This document shows positions 1-6,003 of a stretch of DNA of 64,000 nucleotides, one piece after another. The stretch is from CBDCFV01 sp965261795. GTDB taxonomy: Bacteria > Chloroflexota > Dehalococcoidia > Lucifugimonadales > UBA3495. A model generated the notes under the pieces. That model was not told where the DNA came from. It saw only the letters and a program-made list of their open reading frames with translations, and ran no database searches. The stretch is taken from NCBI GenBank assembly GCA_965261795.1, contig OZ253476.1, positions 3,348,001 through 3,412,000 of the forward strand, read 5' to 3'. The translations under genes were made by a program, and so were the position numbers. Every line of letters begins with the position of its first letter. Positions within the stretch are counted from its first letter, which is position 1.

Positions 1-449
1 GTCTTCACGTCCTGGGCGTTGCGCTCCAGCAGAGACTCGTAGGCGTCGCCTTTCACGTCGGCGCTCAGGGACAGCCAGTTCTCGCTGTCGATGAGTTCCT
101 GGACCAGCCGGGTCAGCATGGCCGGTTCCTGGATCTTGTTCTGGGCCTTGCGGAAAATCACGCCCAAGGTCCCCTTCTGCCCGCCCAGCGTTTCCAGTGT
201 GCGCCGGTAATGGGTCTCCAACTCGTCGCCGTCCCTCGACAGCAGGCTGGACCAGCCGTAGCCGTCGGGGATGGGCGGCGGCTGGTAGTCCGGCAGCAGG
301 GTGTAGGGCGGGCGGCTGCGCTCGTCCATCATCTTGAGGAAAATCAGGTAGGTGAGCTGCTCCAGGTAGTCGCCGTAGGACAGCCCAGCGTCGCGCAGGA
401 CGTTGCAGTAGTTCCACAGCTTTTGCCCGATAGCCGATGAGGTGGTCAT
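1..449 (-). CDS. hsdM: Type I restriction-modification DNA methyltransferase subunit HsdM, N-terminal part
   Basis: Reading leftwards from an ATG at 449, the frame stays open to the window edge, so only about 149 N-terminal residues are visible. They begin MTTSSAIGQKLWNYCNVLRD and contain GDYLEQLTYLIFLKMMDE, the helical HsdM N-terminal domain that packs against HsdS. The SAM-binding GxG and NPPF motifs must lie beyond the edge. HsdM methylates adenine in the site chosen by HsdS. The gene is last in the order hsdR, toxin-antitoxin island, hsdS, Uma2, hsdM, seven bases after the Uma2 stop. Family assignment is strong, and the truncation is due to the window only. Confidence 0.9.
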   Translation of the reverse strand, partial: MTTSSAIGQKLWNYCNVLRDAGLSYGDYLEQLTYLIFLKMMDERSRPPYTLLPDYQPPPIPDGYGWSSLLSRDGDELETHYRRTLETLGGQKGTLGVIFRKAQNKIQEPAMLTRLVQELIDSENWLSLSADVKGDAYESLLERNAQDVK

Positions 450-455
450 GCGCGC

Positions 456-1190
456 CTACTGAGCGTCGAAAATCAGAGCGCGAACATCGAACACGAACCC
501 CGGCAGTTCGGGCGCGCCGGTCAACTGCTCCGGGTCGTCCAGCGTGACGGGTCCGGCGCCGGGGCGGTAGATATGCGCCTGCCGCCGGAAGGGATCAATG
601 AGCCAGCCCAGCCGCCCACCGTGGGTGATGTAGTCGTCCATCTTACGTCGCGAGGCCGCCGGACGGTCGTTGCGCGACATTATCTCCACCACGAAGTGGG
701 GGCAGAAATGCAGCAGCCATGTCTCCCCCGAAGGCGAATAGCCCGCAAGTTGCTCCGGGGACAGCCAGGCCGCGTCGGGAGCGTAGCGGGCGCCGTTGGG
801 CAGTTCGACGCCCAGCCGCGCGCCGTGGGCCTCACCGCCGTGCTCCCGAGTCCAGAGGTACAGTTCCCCGAACACGATCCCTTCCGATAGTGAGCCCGCT
901 TTGCTCTGCATAGGCGATATCAGCAACCTTCCCTCTGCATCCAACTCCAGTTTGCCCACCGCATCCTTGTTGGCCTCGTTGAACTGGACCAGCAATTCGT
1001 TAAGCCTCTCCCCAACATAGCCCGCCTCGGCCAATACTTCCAGCACCGGCCCGAACTCCAGGCAGATGGGTAGGGAAAGGGGATCCCGGTCAAGCCGGGC
1101 CTCATCAGGGCCGTGTCCCCCTGCGGGGCCGCCTCGCTGGGTCATCGCTCGCTGGCGTGCCGGCCCGTGTGCATCGGGTTTGGCAACCAT
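456..1190 (-). CDS. Uma2-family (DUF820) PD-(D/E)xK endonuclease-like protein
   Basis: A protein of 244 residues from ATG 1190; an upstream in-frame GTG at 1223 is also possible. The C-terminal two thirds shows the Uma2 pattern: a beta strand with RYAPDAAWLS, then FVVEIMSRND, KMDDYITHGG and LGWLIDP. These carry the Asp and the Glu of the restriction-endonuclease-like fold. The family is abundant in cyanobacteria and Chloroflexota and has no firmly established role. The first 45 residues are Arg/Gly/Pro-rich and look non-conserved. The gene sits between hsdS and hsdM with gaps of only a few bases, so it is probably co-transcribed with the restriction system. A defence role is suggested by context only. 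Confidence 0.8.
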   Translation of the reverse strand: MVAKPDAHGPARQRAMTQRGGPAGGHGPDEARLDRDPLSLPICLEFGPVLEVLAEAGYVGERLNELLVQFNEANKDAVGKLELDAEGRLLISPMQSKAGSLSEGIVFGELYLWTREHGGEAHGARLGVELPNGARYAPDAAWLSPEQLAGYSPSGETWLLHFCPHFVVEIMSRNDRPAASRRKMDDYITHGGRLGWLIDPFRRQAHIYRPGAGPVTLDDPEQLTGAPELPGFVFDVRALIFDAQ

Positions 1191-1226
1191 TTCGCTCACC
1201 GTCCTTGGCGGCCAATATACCACAAA

Positions 1227-2726
1227 TCACCGCGTCGCCTTCCTTCTACGCCGCCCGGACTTGCCCTTGCCGGAGGCCGACGCCTGCGCTTGCGCCTCGC
1301 GCTCGGCCCTGATGCGCTCCAGCAGCGCCGATGCCGGTTCGTCGTCGGGGTCCTGGGGGACCAGATTGCCGGAGAACGCCTGCTTGAGGATGCTCTGCCG
1401 CAGCCGCTCCGCCCGCACCAGACTGGCCTCCACGGTGGCCTCCGCCTGCTGGATGACCGACAGCCGACGCTCCACCTCGGCCACGATGCGATGTTGCTCG
1501 GCCAGGGGCGGGAGGGGTACAGGGAACAAGGAAAGAACTGTCAGGTTTATCGAGGCCAGATTGGTGGTTTGCTTACCGAACCGAGAAAAGAAGTCTTGGC
1601 CGAACGAGTTTCCCCACCATGACACAAATTCCGGTATGACACTGTTGGAAAGCGGTCTGGCTCTGAACACATGATTCTGATGGATACACTCTTCGATTTC
1701 TCCCTTCCAAACCCAACCACGACCGAGTTTGTCCCGGTCTCCGCCCTCTGTGAACAAAACGTCCCCCGGTTTCAACCTGAGTTGGTCAATGTTCTCTTGT
1801 GATGTCTCAATCGTACTGACGTGCTTCAAGTCTAAAAAGCCCCGTTGAACGTTTGCAACTCTCAGGTAAGGGACTTCCCGGAGCATTTGCTCGCTTTTGT
1901 AGCGTTGCCCCTTAGTTACGCCTCCTTTGAGTTCAGAAAGTTGAGAGAGCGTCGCCCACGCCCACCCCTCCGGCAGTTGCGGCAGGGTGGAGGAGTCCGG
2001 GGCGGAGGGTTCCTTGTACTTGCCCCGCCGCTTCTCCTGCGACTCCCAGCGGGCGCGGCGCTCGGCCAGGATGCGCTCCAGCAGGACAGCGGCGGGTTCG
2101 TAATCGCGGCCCTCGGAGCGGGCCAGCTCTGCCTCGGTTGGAACCAGCCGGCCCTCGCAGGCGTCCTTGAGGACGCTGGCCCGGTAGCGCTTCAGGTTGG
2201 CCTGCGCCCGCCGCAGCGCGGCGACGGAGGCGTCGAGGCGCGTGAACTGTGTCTCGATTTCGGCAACGATGCGGTGTTGTTCGGGGAGGGGAGCTAAACC
2301 TATACGATGAGACCGAAGGTTATCGCCACGTATAGCCTCGAAAGTGGTGCCTGTTGAATTGGCTCGCAGTTCCTCTTTGGTAGCCCGCAAAAAGTAGAGA
2401 ACATACTTGGGCGGTATGTCGCCTTTCGGTCTGATAGCCGCCAATCCTCTACCGATGCAAGCCCGCACCGGGCAAAGATTGGTTGGGCCTACCGGCGCCC
2501 GTATCGAAATTAGAACGTCGTCAGGCTCGGCTATCTTGTTAGGAGCGGAGCACCACTTGACTGCCGTGGGATATGTGTCGCCAAACTCGGCTTTCCCTTG
2601 AAGAAACGGTAGTCCCACCCCGTCAGTGTTGTAGGTTTCACTTGGCGGGGATTGCCCCTGAACGACTAGGCAAGCATCTGCAAGGGCGCTGACTGCCCAG
2701 CTTGCAGGAAAGTCTTGTTGTATCAT
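1227..2726 (-). CDS. hsdS: Type I restriction-modification specificity subunit HsdS
   Basis: This 499-residue protein has the two-fold architecture of HsdS. Target recognition domain 1 occupies about residues 1-150 and ends in the conserved LPLPEQHRIVAEIETQFTRL-type helix. Domain 2 starts near LPEGWAWATLSQLSELKGG, about residue 252, and ends in a second LPPLAEQHRIVAEVERRL helix. The paired helices measure the spacer between the two half-sites, so a bipartite recognition sequence is expected. The ATG at 2726 overlaps the stop of the upstream HicA gene as ATGA, so translation is coupled to the toxin-antitoxin island. The C-terminus is Lys/Arg-rich. Confidence 0.93.
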   Translation of the reverse strand: MIQQDFPASWAVSALADACLVVQGQSPPSETYNTDGVGLPFLQGKAEFGDTYPTAVKWCSAPNKIAEPDDVLISIRAPVGPTNLCPVRACIGRGLAAIRPKGDIPPKYVLYFLRATKEELRANSTGTTFEAIRGDNLRSHRIGLAPLPEQHRIVAEIETQFTRLDASVAALRRAQANLKRYRASVLKDACEGRLVPTEAELARSEGRDYEPAAVLLERILAERRARWESQEKRRGKYKEPSAPDSSTLPQLPEGWAWATLSQLSELKGGVTKGQRYKSEQMLREVPYLRVANVQRGFLDLKHVSTIETSQENIDQLRLKPGDVLFTEGGDRDKLGRGWVWKGEIEECIHQNHVFRARPLSNSVIPEFVSWWGNSFGQDFFSRFGKQTTNLASINLTVLSLFPVPLPPLAEQHRIVAEVERRLSVIQQAEATVEASLVRAERLRQSILKQAFSGNLVPQDPDDEPASALLERIRAEREAQAQASASGKGKSGRRRRKATR

Positions 2727-2974
2727 TTGCCGAACAGTTCCTGCTTCAGTTCGTCCTCGTCAATGTCCAAGTATTCGGCTACGTCACCGAAAATGCGATC
2801 CAATGTGCCCAATCTTAGCGGATTGTGGCGAGGAACGGAGACGTGATGCTCGTAGCCCATATAGGTACTGGCAAGTCTCATGTGGCTGCCCCTCTGACGG
2901 ATGAGATTGTAGCCGTAATGCCGTCGCAACAGGACGACAAGTTCCATGCCGGACAGATTTCGTGGCAGCCTCAC
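2723..2974 (-). CDS. HicA-family mRNA interferase toxin (copy 1)
   Basis: An 83-residue HicA/YcfA protein with a dsRBD-like fold. It begins with a strand-helix (LSGMELVVLLRRHYGYNLIR) and continues with QRGSHMRLAS, which holds the invariant catalytic His of the GSH motif, then HHVSVPRHNPLRLGTLDRIF. HicA enzymes cleave mRNA and are neutralised by HicB. No HicB follows here, and the next gene is hsdS. The likely partner is the HicB-like small protein immediately upstream (ATGA overlap at 2971-2974). The C-terminal extension IDEDELKQELFGK is usual for this subgroup. Confidence 0.85.
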   Translation of the reverse strand: MRLPRNLSGMELVVLLRRHYGYNLIRQRGSHMRLASTYMGYEHHVSVPRHNPLRLGTLDRIFGDVAEYLDIDEDELKQELFGK

Positions 2975-3183
2975 ACAGGTATGACCTCGCTTTGGATCAG
3001 GTGGACGCGAATCGATTGGGGCGCTTGCCCATCATCGAAGTGACACAGCACAGCGTCCCGCATCATAAATTTTAGATGCTCCCAGTCATCTCCCTCGGTG
3101 AAGATGCTGTAGCCGACGGCCCGGGCTTCATAACCACCCTCGGGGGATTCCCAGACTTGAAAGACTATTTCTGCGTCAGGCAT
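2971..3183 (-). CDS. HicB-fold small protein upstream of HicA (copy 1)
   Basis: A 70-residue protein, EIVFQVWESPEGGYEARAVG followed by YSIFTEGDDWEHLKFMMRDA. The strand, GGY/A strand and helix layout resembles the partial RNase H fold of HicB antitoxins. Similar small proteins are often auto-named 2-oxoisovalerate dehydrogenase in databases, which has no support here. It overlaps the start of HicA copy 1, so it is the most likely antitoxin for that toxin. Paralogues at 4405-4596 and 5099-5290 occupy the same position directly before a HicA. The first 110 bases of the aligned block are identical to the second copy, showing recent duplication. The antitoxin role is inferred. Confidence 0.65.
   Translation of the reverse strand: MPDAEIVFQVWESPEGGYEARAVGYSIFTEGDDWEHLKFMMRDAVLCHFDDGQAPQSIRVHLIQSEVIPV
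3005..3183 (-). repeat. 179-bp near-identical duplication, copy a (pairs with 4418-4596)
   Basis: Positions 3005-3183 align without gaps to 4418-4596. I count about 10 mismatches in 179 bases, and the first 110 bases are identical. The block covers most of the HicB-like small gene. The third paralogue at 5099-5290 is clearly more diverged. This indicates a recent duplication or gene conversion between the first two cassettes. Confidence 0.9.
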
Positions 3184-3196
3184 CGCTACTGTCCCT

Positions 3197-3457
3197 TTAC
3201 CTTCCGGCCCTGATTATCCTGTCGTACTCATCATGCTTGCCAATCCAGAACCAGACGAAATCCTCGTCATCCTCATAGGCTAGGGCCCTGTGGGAAAGGC
3301 CAATTCGCACGGACCAATACGGGCCAACTTTCTTAAAGTTGAGAGAGGCATACCCAGGGTCGTCCTTCAGCCTTTGAAAATTCCTCCTGGCCGTTCTCTG
3401 GGCGGATTCGGGCAATTGTGAAAGATACCTCCAGAAATCGGGCTCCGTCCGATGCAT
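3197..3457 (-). CDS. RelE/ParE-superfamily toxin
   Basis: An 86-residue protein with the RelE/ParE layout. An N-terminal helix pair (FWRYLSQLPESAQRTARRNF) is followed by VGPYWSVRIGLSHRALAYE and then EDFVWFWIGKHDEYDRII. The central 'sVRig.shRAL' strand and the C-terminal 'WIGkHDEYdrii' strand are typical of mRNA-interferase-like toxins of this superfamily. Its ATG at 3457 overlaps the stop of the upstream antitoxin as TAATG, giving coupled translation in the usual antitoxin-toxin order. The exact target, ribosome-bound mRNA or gyrase, cannot be told from the sequence. Confidence 0.82.
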   Translation of the reverse strand: MHRTEPDFWRYLSQLPESAQRTARRNFQRLKDDPGYASLNFKKVGPYWSVRIGLSHRALAYEDDEDFVWFWIGKHDEYDRIIRAGR

Positions 3458-3666
3458 TATAGGTATCCTAAGGTACCGTTTCGCTTGGCCTCAAGGGCCT
3501 TTTCTTTGAGGAAATCCAGCTTCCCGGCTGCCACGTCTGCTTCAAGCTGTAGGTCCCATTCCTCCCATTCGCATTCGCACTGTTCGTATAGCCATTCGAC
3601 CAGCTCTGCGTATTCGGCTTTGGGCAGGTCCAGGATGGCCTGCTTGATCTCTGCTACGGTCATCAT
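3457..3666 (-). CDS. Antitoxin, addiction-module component family, partner of the RelE-like toxin
   Basis: A 69-residue acidic protein, MMTVAEIKQAILDLPKAEYA followed by a helix rich in Glu and Trp, ending KEKALEAKRNGTLGYL. This is the pattern of short antitoxins whose C-terminal tail (leaKrG...l) wraps a RelE/ParE partner. It starts just after a GGAG Shine-Dalgarno (GGAGAATCATGATG). It lies directly upstream of, and overlaps, the toxin at 3197-3457. It probably represses its own operon, as such antitoxins usually do, but no operator could be recognised by eye. Confidence 0.78.
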   Translation of the reverse strand: MMTVAEIKQAILDLPKAEYAELVEWLYEQCECEWEEWDLQLEADVAAGKLDFLKEKALEAKRNGTLGYL

Positions 3667-3677
3667 GATTCTCCTGC

Positions 3678-3908
3678 TCAGGATTTAGCCAGAAGCTCCA
3701 TCAGCAGCCGGTTTCGCTCAAGGCTGGCATAGTAGTGGGCCATGACTTCTGGGCGCACGTTTTGCGGTAGCTTGTTCTTGAGGTAATCCCACATGGCATC
3801 TTCCAGGACTGCCTCGAAATCCCGGCCCTCACGCCGGGCAATCCCGCGCATCCCGGACAGCAACTCCGGTACAGCTTGGCCGGTAAACTTTTCCCGTGCG
3901 GCGACCAT
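3678..3908 (-). CDS. Doc-antitoxin-like small protein without a Doc partner
   Basis: A 76-residue protein (REKFTGQAVPELLSGMRGIA ... YYASLERNRLLMELLAKS). It is clearly a paralogue of the 5677-5904 protein, sharing the 'ArR/K-EGR-F-AVLE-AM' and 'SLERNRLL-ELLA' blocks. The first half looks like a ribbon-helix-helix DNA-binding antitoxin segment; the C-terminal helix would bind the toxin. Unlike its paralogue, it is not followed by a Fic/Doc gene. Eleven bases downstream comes the RelE antitoxin. It may be an orphan left by duplication, or it may respond to the Doc encoded 1.4 kb away. ATG 3908 follows AGGAG; an in-frame GTG lies one codon upstream. Confidence 0.7.
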   Translation of the reverse strand: MVAAREKFTGQAVPELLSGMRGIARREGRDFEAVLEDAMWDYLKNKLPQNVRPEVMAHYYASLERNRLLMELLAKS

Positions 3909-3925
3909 CACATATCTCCTGTCAA

Positions 3926-4375
3926 TTATCTACCCGTCTCAACGGCAATTTCCTCGCTCGTGATGGGGCGTTGAACTTCCACCTCTATGGCGGCACTTGT
4001 GGGTGCAGGGACGGCCTCTCCATGCTCGGCCATCAACTCAACGTGGTCCACGACCGCCCCAGTGATGAGCGAAACCACTTCCTCCCTGGTTTCCCCCGCC
4101 GCGACGCAGCCCGGCAGGTCCGGGATATAGGCGCCGTAGCTGGTGGGTCCCTTTTCGATGATGACAGTGTATTTCATCAGTTCTGCCCTCTCTATACCCG
4201 CTTGTTTCATTATGCCATTCCACGTACCAATCGGAACGTCAGTGCCGGGCCTCCCGGCGATGGTAACGGTTCCCGGCTTCCGCGGGTGATGGTACTGCCG
4301 ATGGCTGCCCCGTGTTCGTACCCAGTACCACCCGTCTTCCTCCACCAGCCGAATTGCGTCCCGAACTTTGGGCAT
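3926..4375 (-). CDS. Fused HicA-HicB toxin-antitoxin protein
   Basis: One 149-residue frame holds a complete HicA (residues 1-66, including the catalytic RTRGSHRQYHHP) joined to a complete HicB (from residue 67, MKYTVIIEKG ... IPDLPGCVAAGETREEVVSL). At 4863-5069/4615-4866 the related genes are separate and overlap at CGATGA. Here the stretch between the matching AGG and the HicB ATG is two bases shorter, which removes the HicA stop and joins the frames. The internal ATG at 4177 is preceded by GAGAGG, so free HicB could still be made. A toxin tethered to its own antitoxin should be inactive or tightly autoinhibited, though this is inference. Confidence 0.82.
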   Translation of the reverse strand: MPKVRDAIRLVEEDGWYWVRTRGSHRQYHHPRKPGTVTIAGRPGTDVPIGTWNGIMKQAGIERAELMKYTVIIEKGPTSYGAYIPDLPGCVAAGETREEVVSLITGAVVDHVELMAEHGEAVPAPTSAAIEVEVQRPITSEEIAVETGR

Positions 4376-4404
4376 AGGTCAGTCCTGCTCAACACAACGT
4401 TATC

Positions 4405-4596
4405 CTACGGCCCGATTACGCGAATCGATTGGGGCGCTTGCCCATCATCGAAGTGACACAGCACAGCGTCCCGCATCATAAATTTTAGATGCTCCCAGTC
4501 ATCTCCCTCGGTGAAGATGCTGTAGCCAACGGACCGGGCTTCATAACCGCCCTCGGGGGATTCCCAGACATGGAAAACTATTTCGTTGTCCGGCAT
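4405..4596 (-). CDS. HicB-fold small protein upstream of the fused HicA-HicB (copy 2)
   Basis: A 63-residue protein starting MPDNEIVFHVWESPEGGYEA and ending QAPQSIRVIGP. The ATG at 4596 follows GGAGACCGGAA and is preferred to an in-frame codon five residues upstream. It is almost identical to the copy at 2971-3183 apart from its C-terminal tail, where the first copy has a different ending. It lies 29 bp upstream of the fused HicA-HicB gene, so the cassette order HicB-like, HicA, HicB is preserved. The fold is assigned by resemblance to HicB; its role is not established. Confidence 0.65.
   Translation of the reverse strand: MPDNEIVFHVWESPEGGYEARSVGYSIFTEGDDWEHLKFMMRDAVLCHFDDGQAPQSIRVIGP
4418..4596 (-). 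repeat. 179-bp near-identical duplication, copy b
   Basis: Partner of the block at 3005-3183, in the same orientation and 1413 bp away. Together they form direct repeats that could recombine and delete the intervening RelE and orphan-antitoxin genes. Confidence 0.9.
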
Positions 4597-4614
4597 TTCC
4601 GGTCTCCTCAAGCG

Positions 4615-4866
4615 TTACCCGCCAGTTTCAACGGCGACCTGTTGCGACGCATCGACGGCCGGGATTTCCACGTCGATGGCGGCGTAGATAGGTTGGGGGA
4701 TGGATTCGCCGTGTTCGGCCATCATTTCGACGTGGAAATTGGCTGCCTCGCGGATGAGGGCCGCAGTTTCCTCGAAGGTGTCGGCAGCGGCAATGCAACC
4801 GGGCAAATCCGGCAGGTGCGCCGAATAGCCGTTGCCGGTTTTGCCGATCAGCGCTACGTATTTCAT
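4615..4866 (-). CDS. HicB-family antitoxin (copy 3 cassette)
   Basis: An 83-residue HicB protein: MKYVALIGKTGNGYSAHLPD, then LPGCIAAADTFEETAALIRE and AANFHVEMMAEHGESIPQP. The 'YsahlPDLPGC.a.adT.eEa' signature of the partial RNase H fold is complete. The C-terminus ending SQQVAVETGG matches the tail of the fused protein (AVETGR), showing common origin. It lacks an obvious C-terminal ribbon-helix-helix DNA-binding domain. It starts at ATG 4866 inside the HicA stop (CGATGA overlap), so toxin and antitoxin are translationally coupled. It should bind and inhibit the HicA encoded at 4863-5069. Confidence 0.87.
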   Translation of the reverse strand: MKYVALIGKTGNGYSAHLPDLPGCIAAADTFEETAALIREAANFHVEMMAEHGESIPQPIYAAIDVEIPAVDASQQVAVETGG

Positions 4867-5069
4867 CGGTAATCCCTCCTGTCCAACCCTGCTTGCTCCA
4901 GAATAGTGTACCAAGTCTTTGTTTCGAGTTCTTTGCCCAAGTTGCCGGCAATAGTCACCGTGCCCGGTTTCTCCGGGTGATAGTAGTGGCGATAGCTGCC
5001 CCTTGTCCTCACATGAAACCAGCCATCCTGTTCGACTATACGGATTGCTTCCCGCACTCTGGGCGGCAT
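4863..5069 (-). CDS. HicA-family protein with Tyr at the catalytic His position (copy 3)
   Basis: A 68-residue HicA: MPPRVREAIRIVEQDGWFHV, RTRGSYRHYYHPEKPGTVT, IAGNLGKELETKTWYTILEQ. The start at 5069 is chosen because it matches the fused copy and the family length; a longer frame begins at 5153. In HicA the His of the GSH motif is needed for RNase activity. Here the motif reads GSY, although further His residues follow two and five positions later. The protein may be an inactive or altered toxin. Its stop overlaps the HicB start. Confidence 0.82.
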   Translation of the reverse strand: MPPRVREAIRIVEQDGWFHVRTRGSYRHYYHPEKPGTVTIAGNLGKELETKTWYTILEQAGLDRRDYR

Positions 5070-5098
5070 TAGACTATCCCGCTCAACGCGATGTAATC

Positions 5099-5290
5099 CT
5101 ACGACGCAACTACCCGAATTGCCTGAGGCGCTTCGCCATCGTTGAAATAGCACAGCACTGGATCCCGCATCATGTATATCAAATCATCCCAGTCGTCGCC
5201 CTGGGTGAAGATGCCGTAGCCCACGGCGCGGGCTGTGTAGCCGCCCTCGGGGGATTCCCGAACCTGGAAGATTATTTCGTTGGCAGGCAT
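5099..5290 (-). CDS. HicB-fold small protein upstream of HicA (copy 3)
   Basis: A 63-residue protein, MPANEIIFQVRESPEGGYTA followed by YGIFTQGDDWDDLIYMMRDP. It is diverged from copies 1 and 2 but collinear with them (ESPEGGY and GDDW blocks). It lies 29 bp before the copy 3 HicA and directly after the Doc stop (5291). It therefore forms the first gene of the oldest-looking HicB-like, HicA, HicB cassette. Function is inferred from position only. Confidence 0.62.
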   Translation of the reverse strand: MPANEIIFQVRESPEGGYTARAVGYGIFTQGDDWDDLIYMMRDPVLCYFNDGEAPQAIRVVAS

Positions 5291-5680
5291 CTACCCGTTT
5301 GGCGGAAGGGGCTGGACGTGTTCCTCGAGCCAAGCTTTCAACTCGGCGAAGCGGAAGGAGTTGGTGTCGAACAGGCGCATGAAGTGGTCGTATGCTTCGC
5401 GGCTGTCGCAGTCGATGAAGTGGCCGTTCTGCATGAGAAAGGCCGCTGTTACGAAGAAGGCCACCCGCTTGTTGCCGTCTATGAAGGGGTGGTTCATGGC
5501 CAGGCTTTCCATCATCGCGGCAGCTTCCTCGATGATACCGTCGTAGTACCCCATTTGCGGACGGAAAAGCGCCGACTCCAACGCTCCCATGTCCCGCAGG
5601 CCATGGGAGCCGCCGAACTTCTCAATCTGGTCTTCGTGTACGGCGAGGATTTCCTGTGTGGTCGGGAAGTCGCTGCTCAC
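5291..5680 (-). CDS. doc: Death-on-curing (Doc) family Fic-fold toxin
   Basis: A 129-residue Fic-fold protein. The core motif NHPFIDGNKRVAFF matches the HPFxxGNKR consensus of Doc, the short toxin subtype that phosphorylates EF-Tu rather than AMPylating proteins. The flanking helices (GLRDMGALESALFRPQMGYY) are typical of Doc. The family usually has about 125 residues, so the protein is full length. Its start overlaps the antitoxin stop at 5677-5680 (ATGA). The last residues QPLPPNG precede the next small gene without spacing. All motif residues are intact, so it is probably active unless neutralised. Confidence 0.88.
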   Translation of the reverse strand: MSSDFPTTQEILAVHEDQIEKFGGSHGLRDMGALESALFRPQMGYYDGIIEEAAAMMESLAMNHPFIDGNKRVAFFVTAAFLMQNGHFIDCDSREAYDHFMRLFDTNSFRFAELKAWLEEHVQPLPPNG

Positions 5681-5904
5681 TGGGCCAGCAATTCCGCCAG
5701 CAGCCGGTTCCGCTCAAGGCTGGCCCGGTAGTGGGCCATAAACTCGGGGCGCACGTTCTCTTTTGTCTTGCCTTTGATGTAGCCGGCCATAGCTTCTTCC
5801 AGAACGGCTTGAAACTGCCTTCCTTCCTTGCGGGCAATCTCTCGCATTCCCTCCAGCAACTCCGGGTCGGCCTGACTGGAAAACTTTTGCCGCGTTGCAA
5901 CCAT
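5677..5904 (-). CDS. Antitoxin partner of Doc
   Basis: A 75-residue protein: VATRQKFSSQADPELLEGMR, EIARKEGRQFQAVLEEAM, then YRASLERNRLLAELLAQ. The N-terminal part resembles ribbon-helix-helix antitoxins; the C-terminal helix is the likely Doc-binding element. It starts at ATG 5904 after AGGAGG, with an in-frame GTG one codon earlier that has a shorter spacing. It overlaps the Doc gene by four bases. It is the first gene after the 96-bp gap following hsdR, so a promoter of the island may lie at about 5910-6000. The paralogue at 3678-3908 has lost, or never had, a Doc neighbour. Confidence 0.75.
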   Translation of the reverse strand: MVATRQKFSSQADPELLEGMREIARKEGRQFQAVLEEAMAGYIKGKTKENVRPEFMAHYRASLERNRLLAELLAQ

Positions 5905-6003
5905 CACCGATTCCTCCTAGCAGTATTATTCCATTATTGTGCGGCGTGGCGGGATAGTCAAGAAACATCTTGACAAAAACAGACGGGTTGCGCCGCTGAT
6001 ACC

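Noticed and set aside
2971..3183. 2-oxoisovalerate dehydrogenase-type enzyme
   Set aside because: The 70-residue protein is far too small; the name is a common database carry-over. HicB-like fold and position are better supported.
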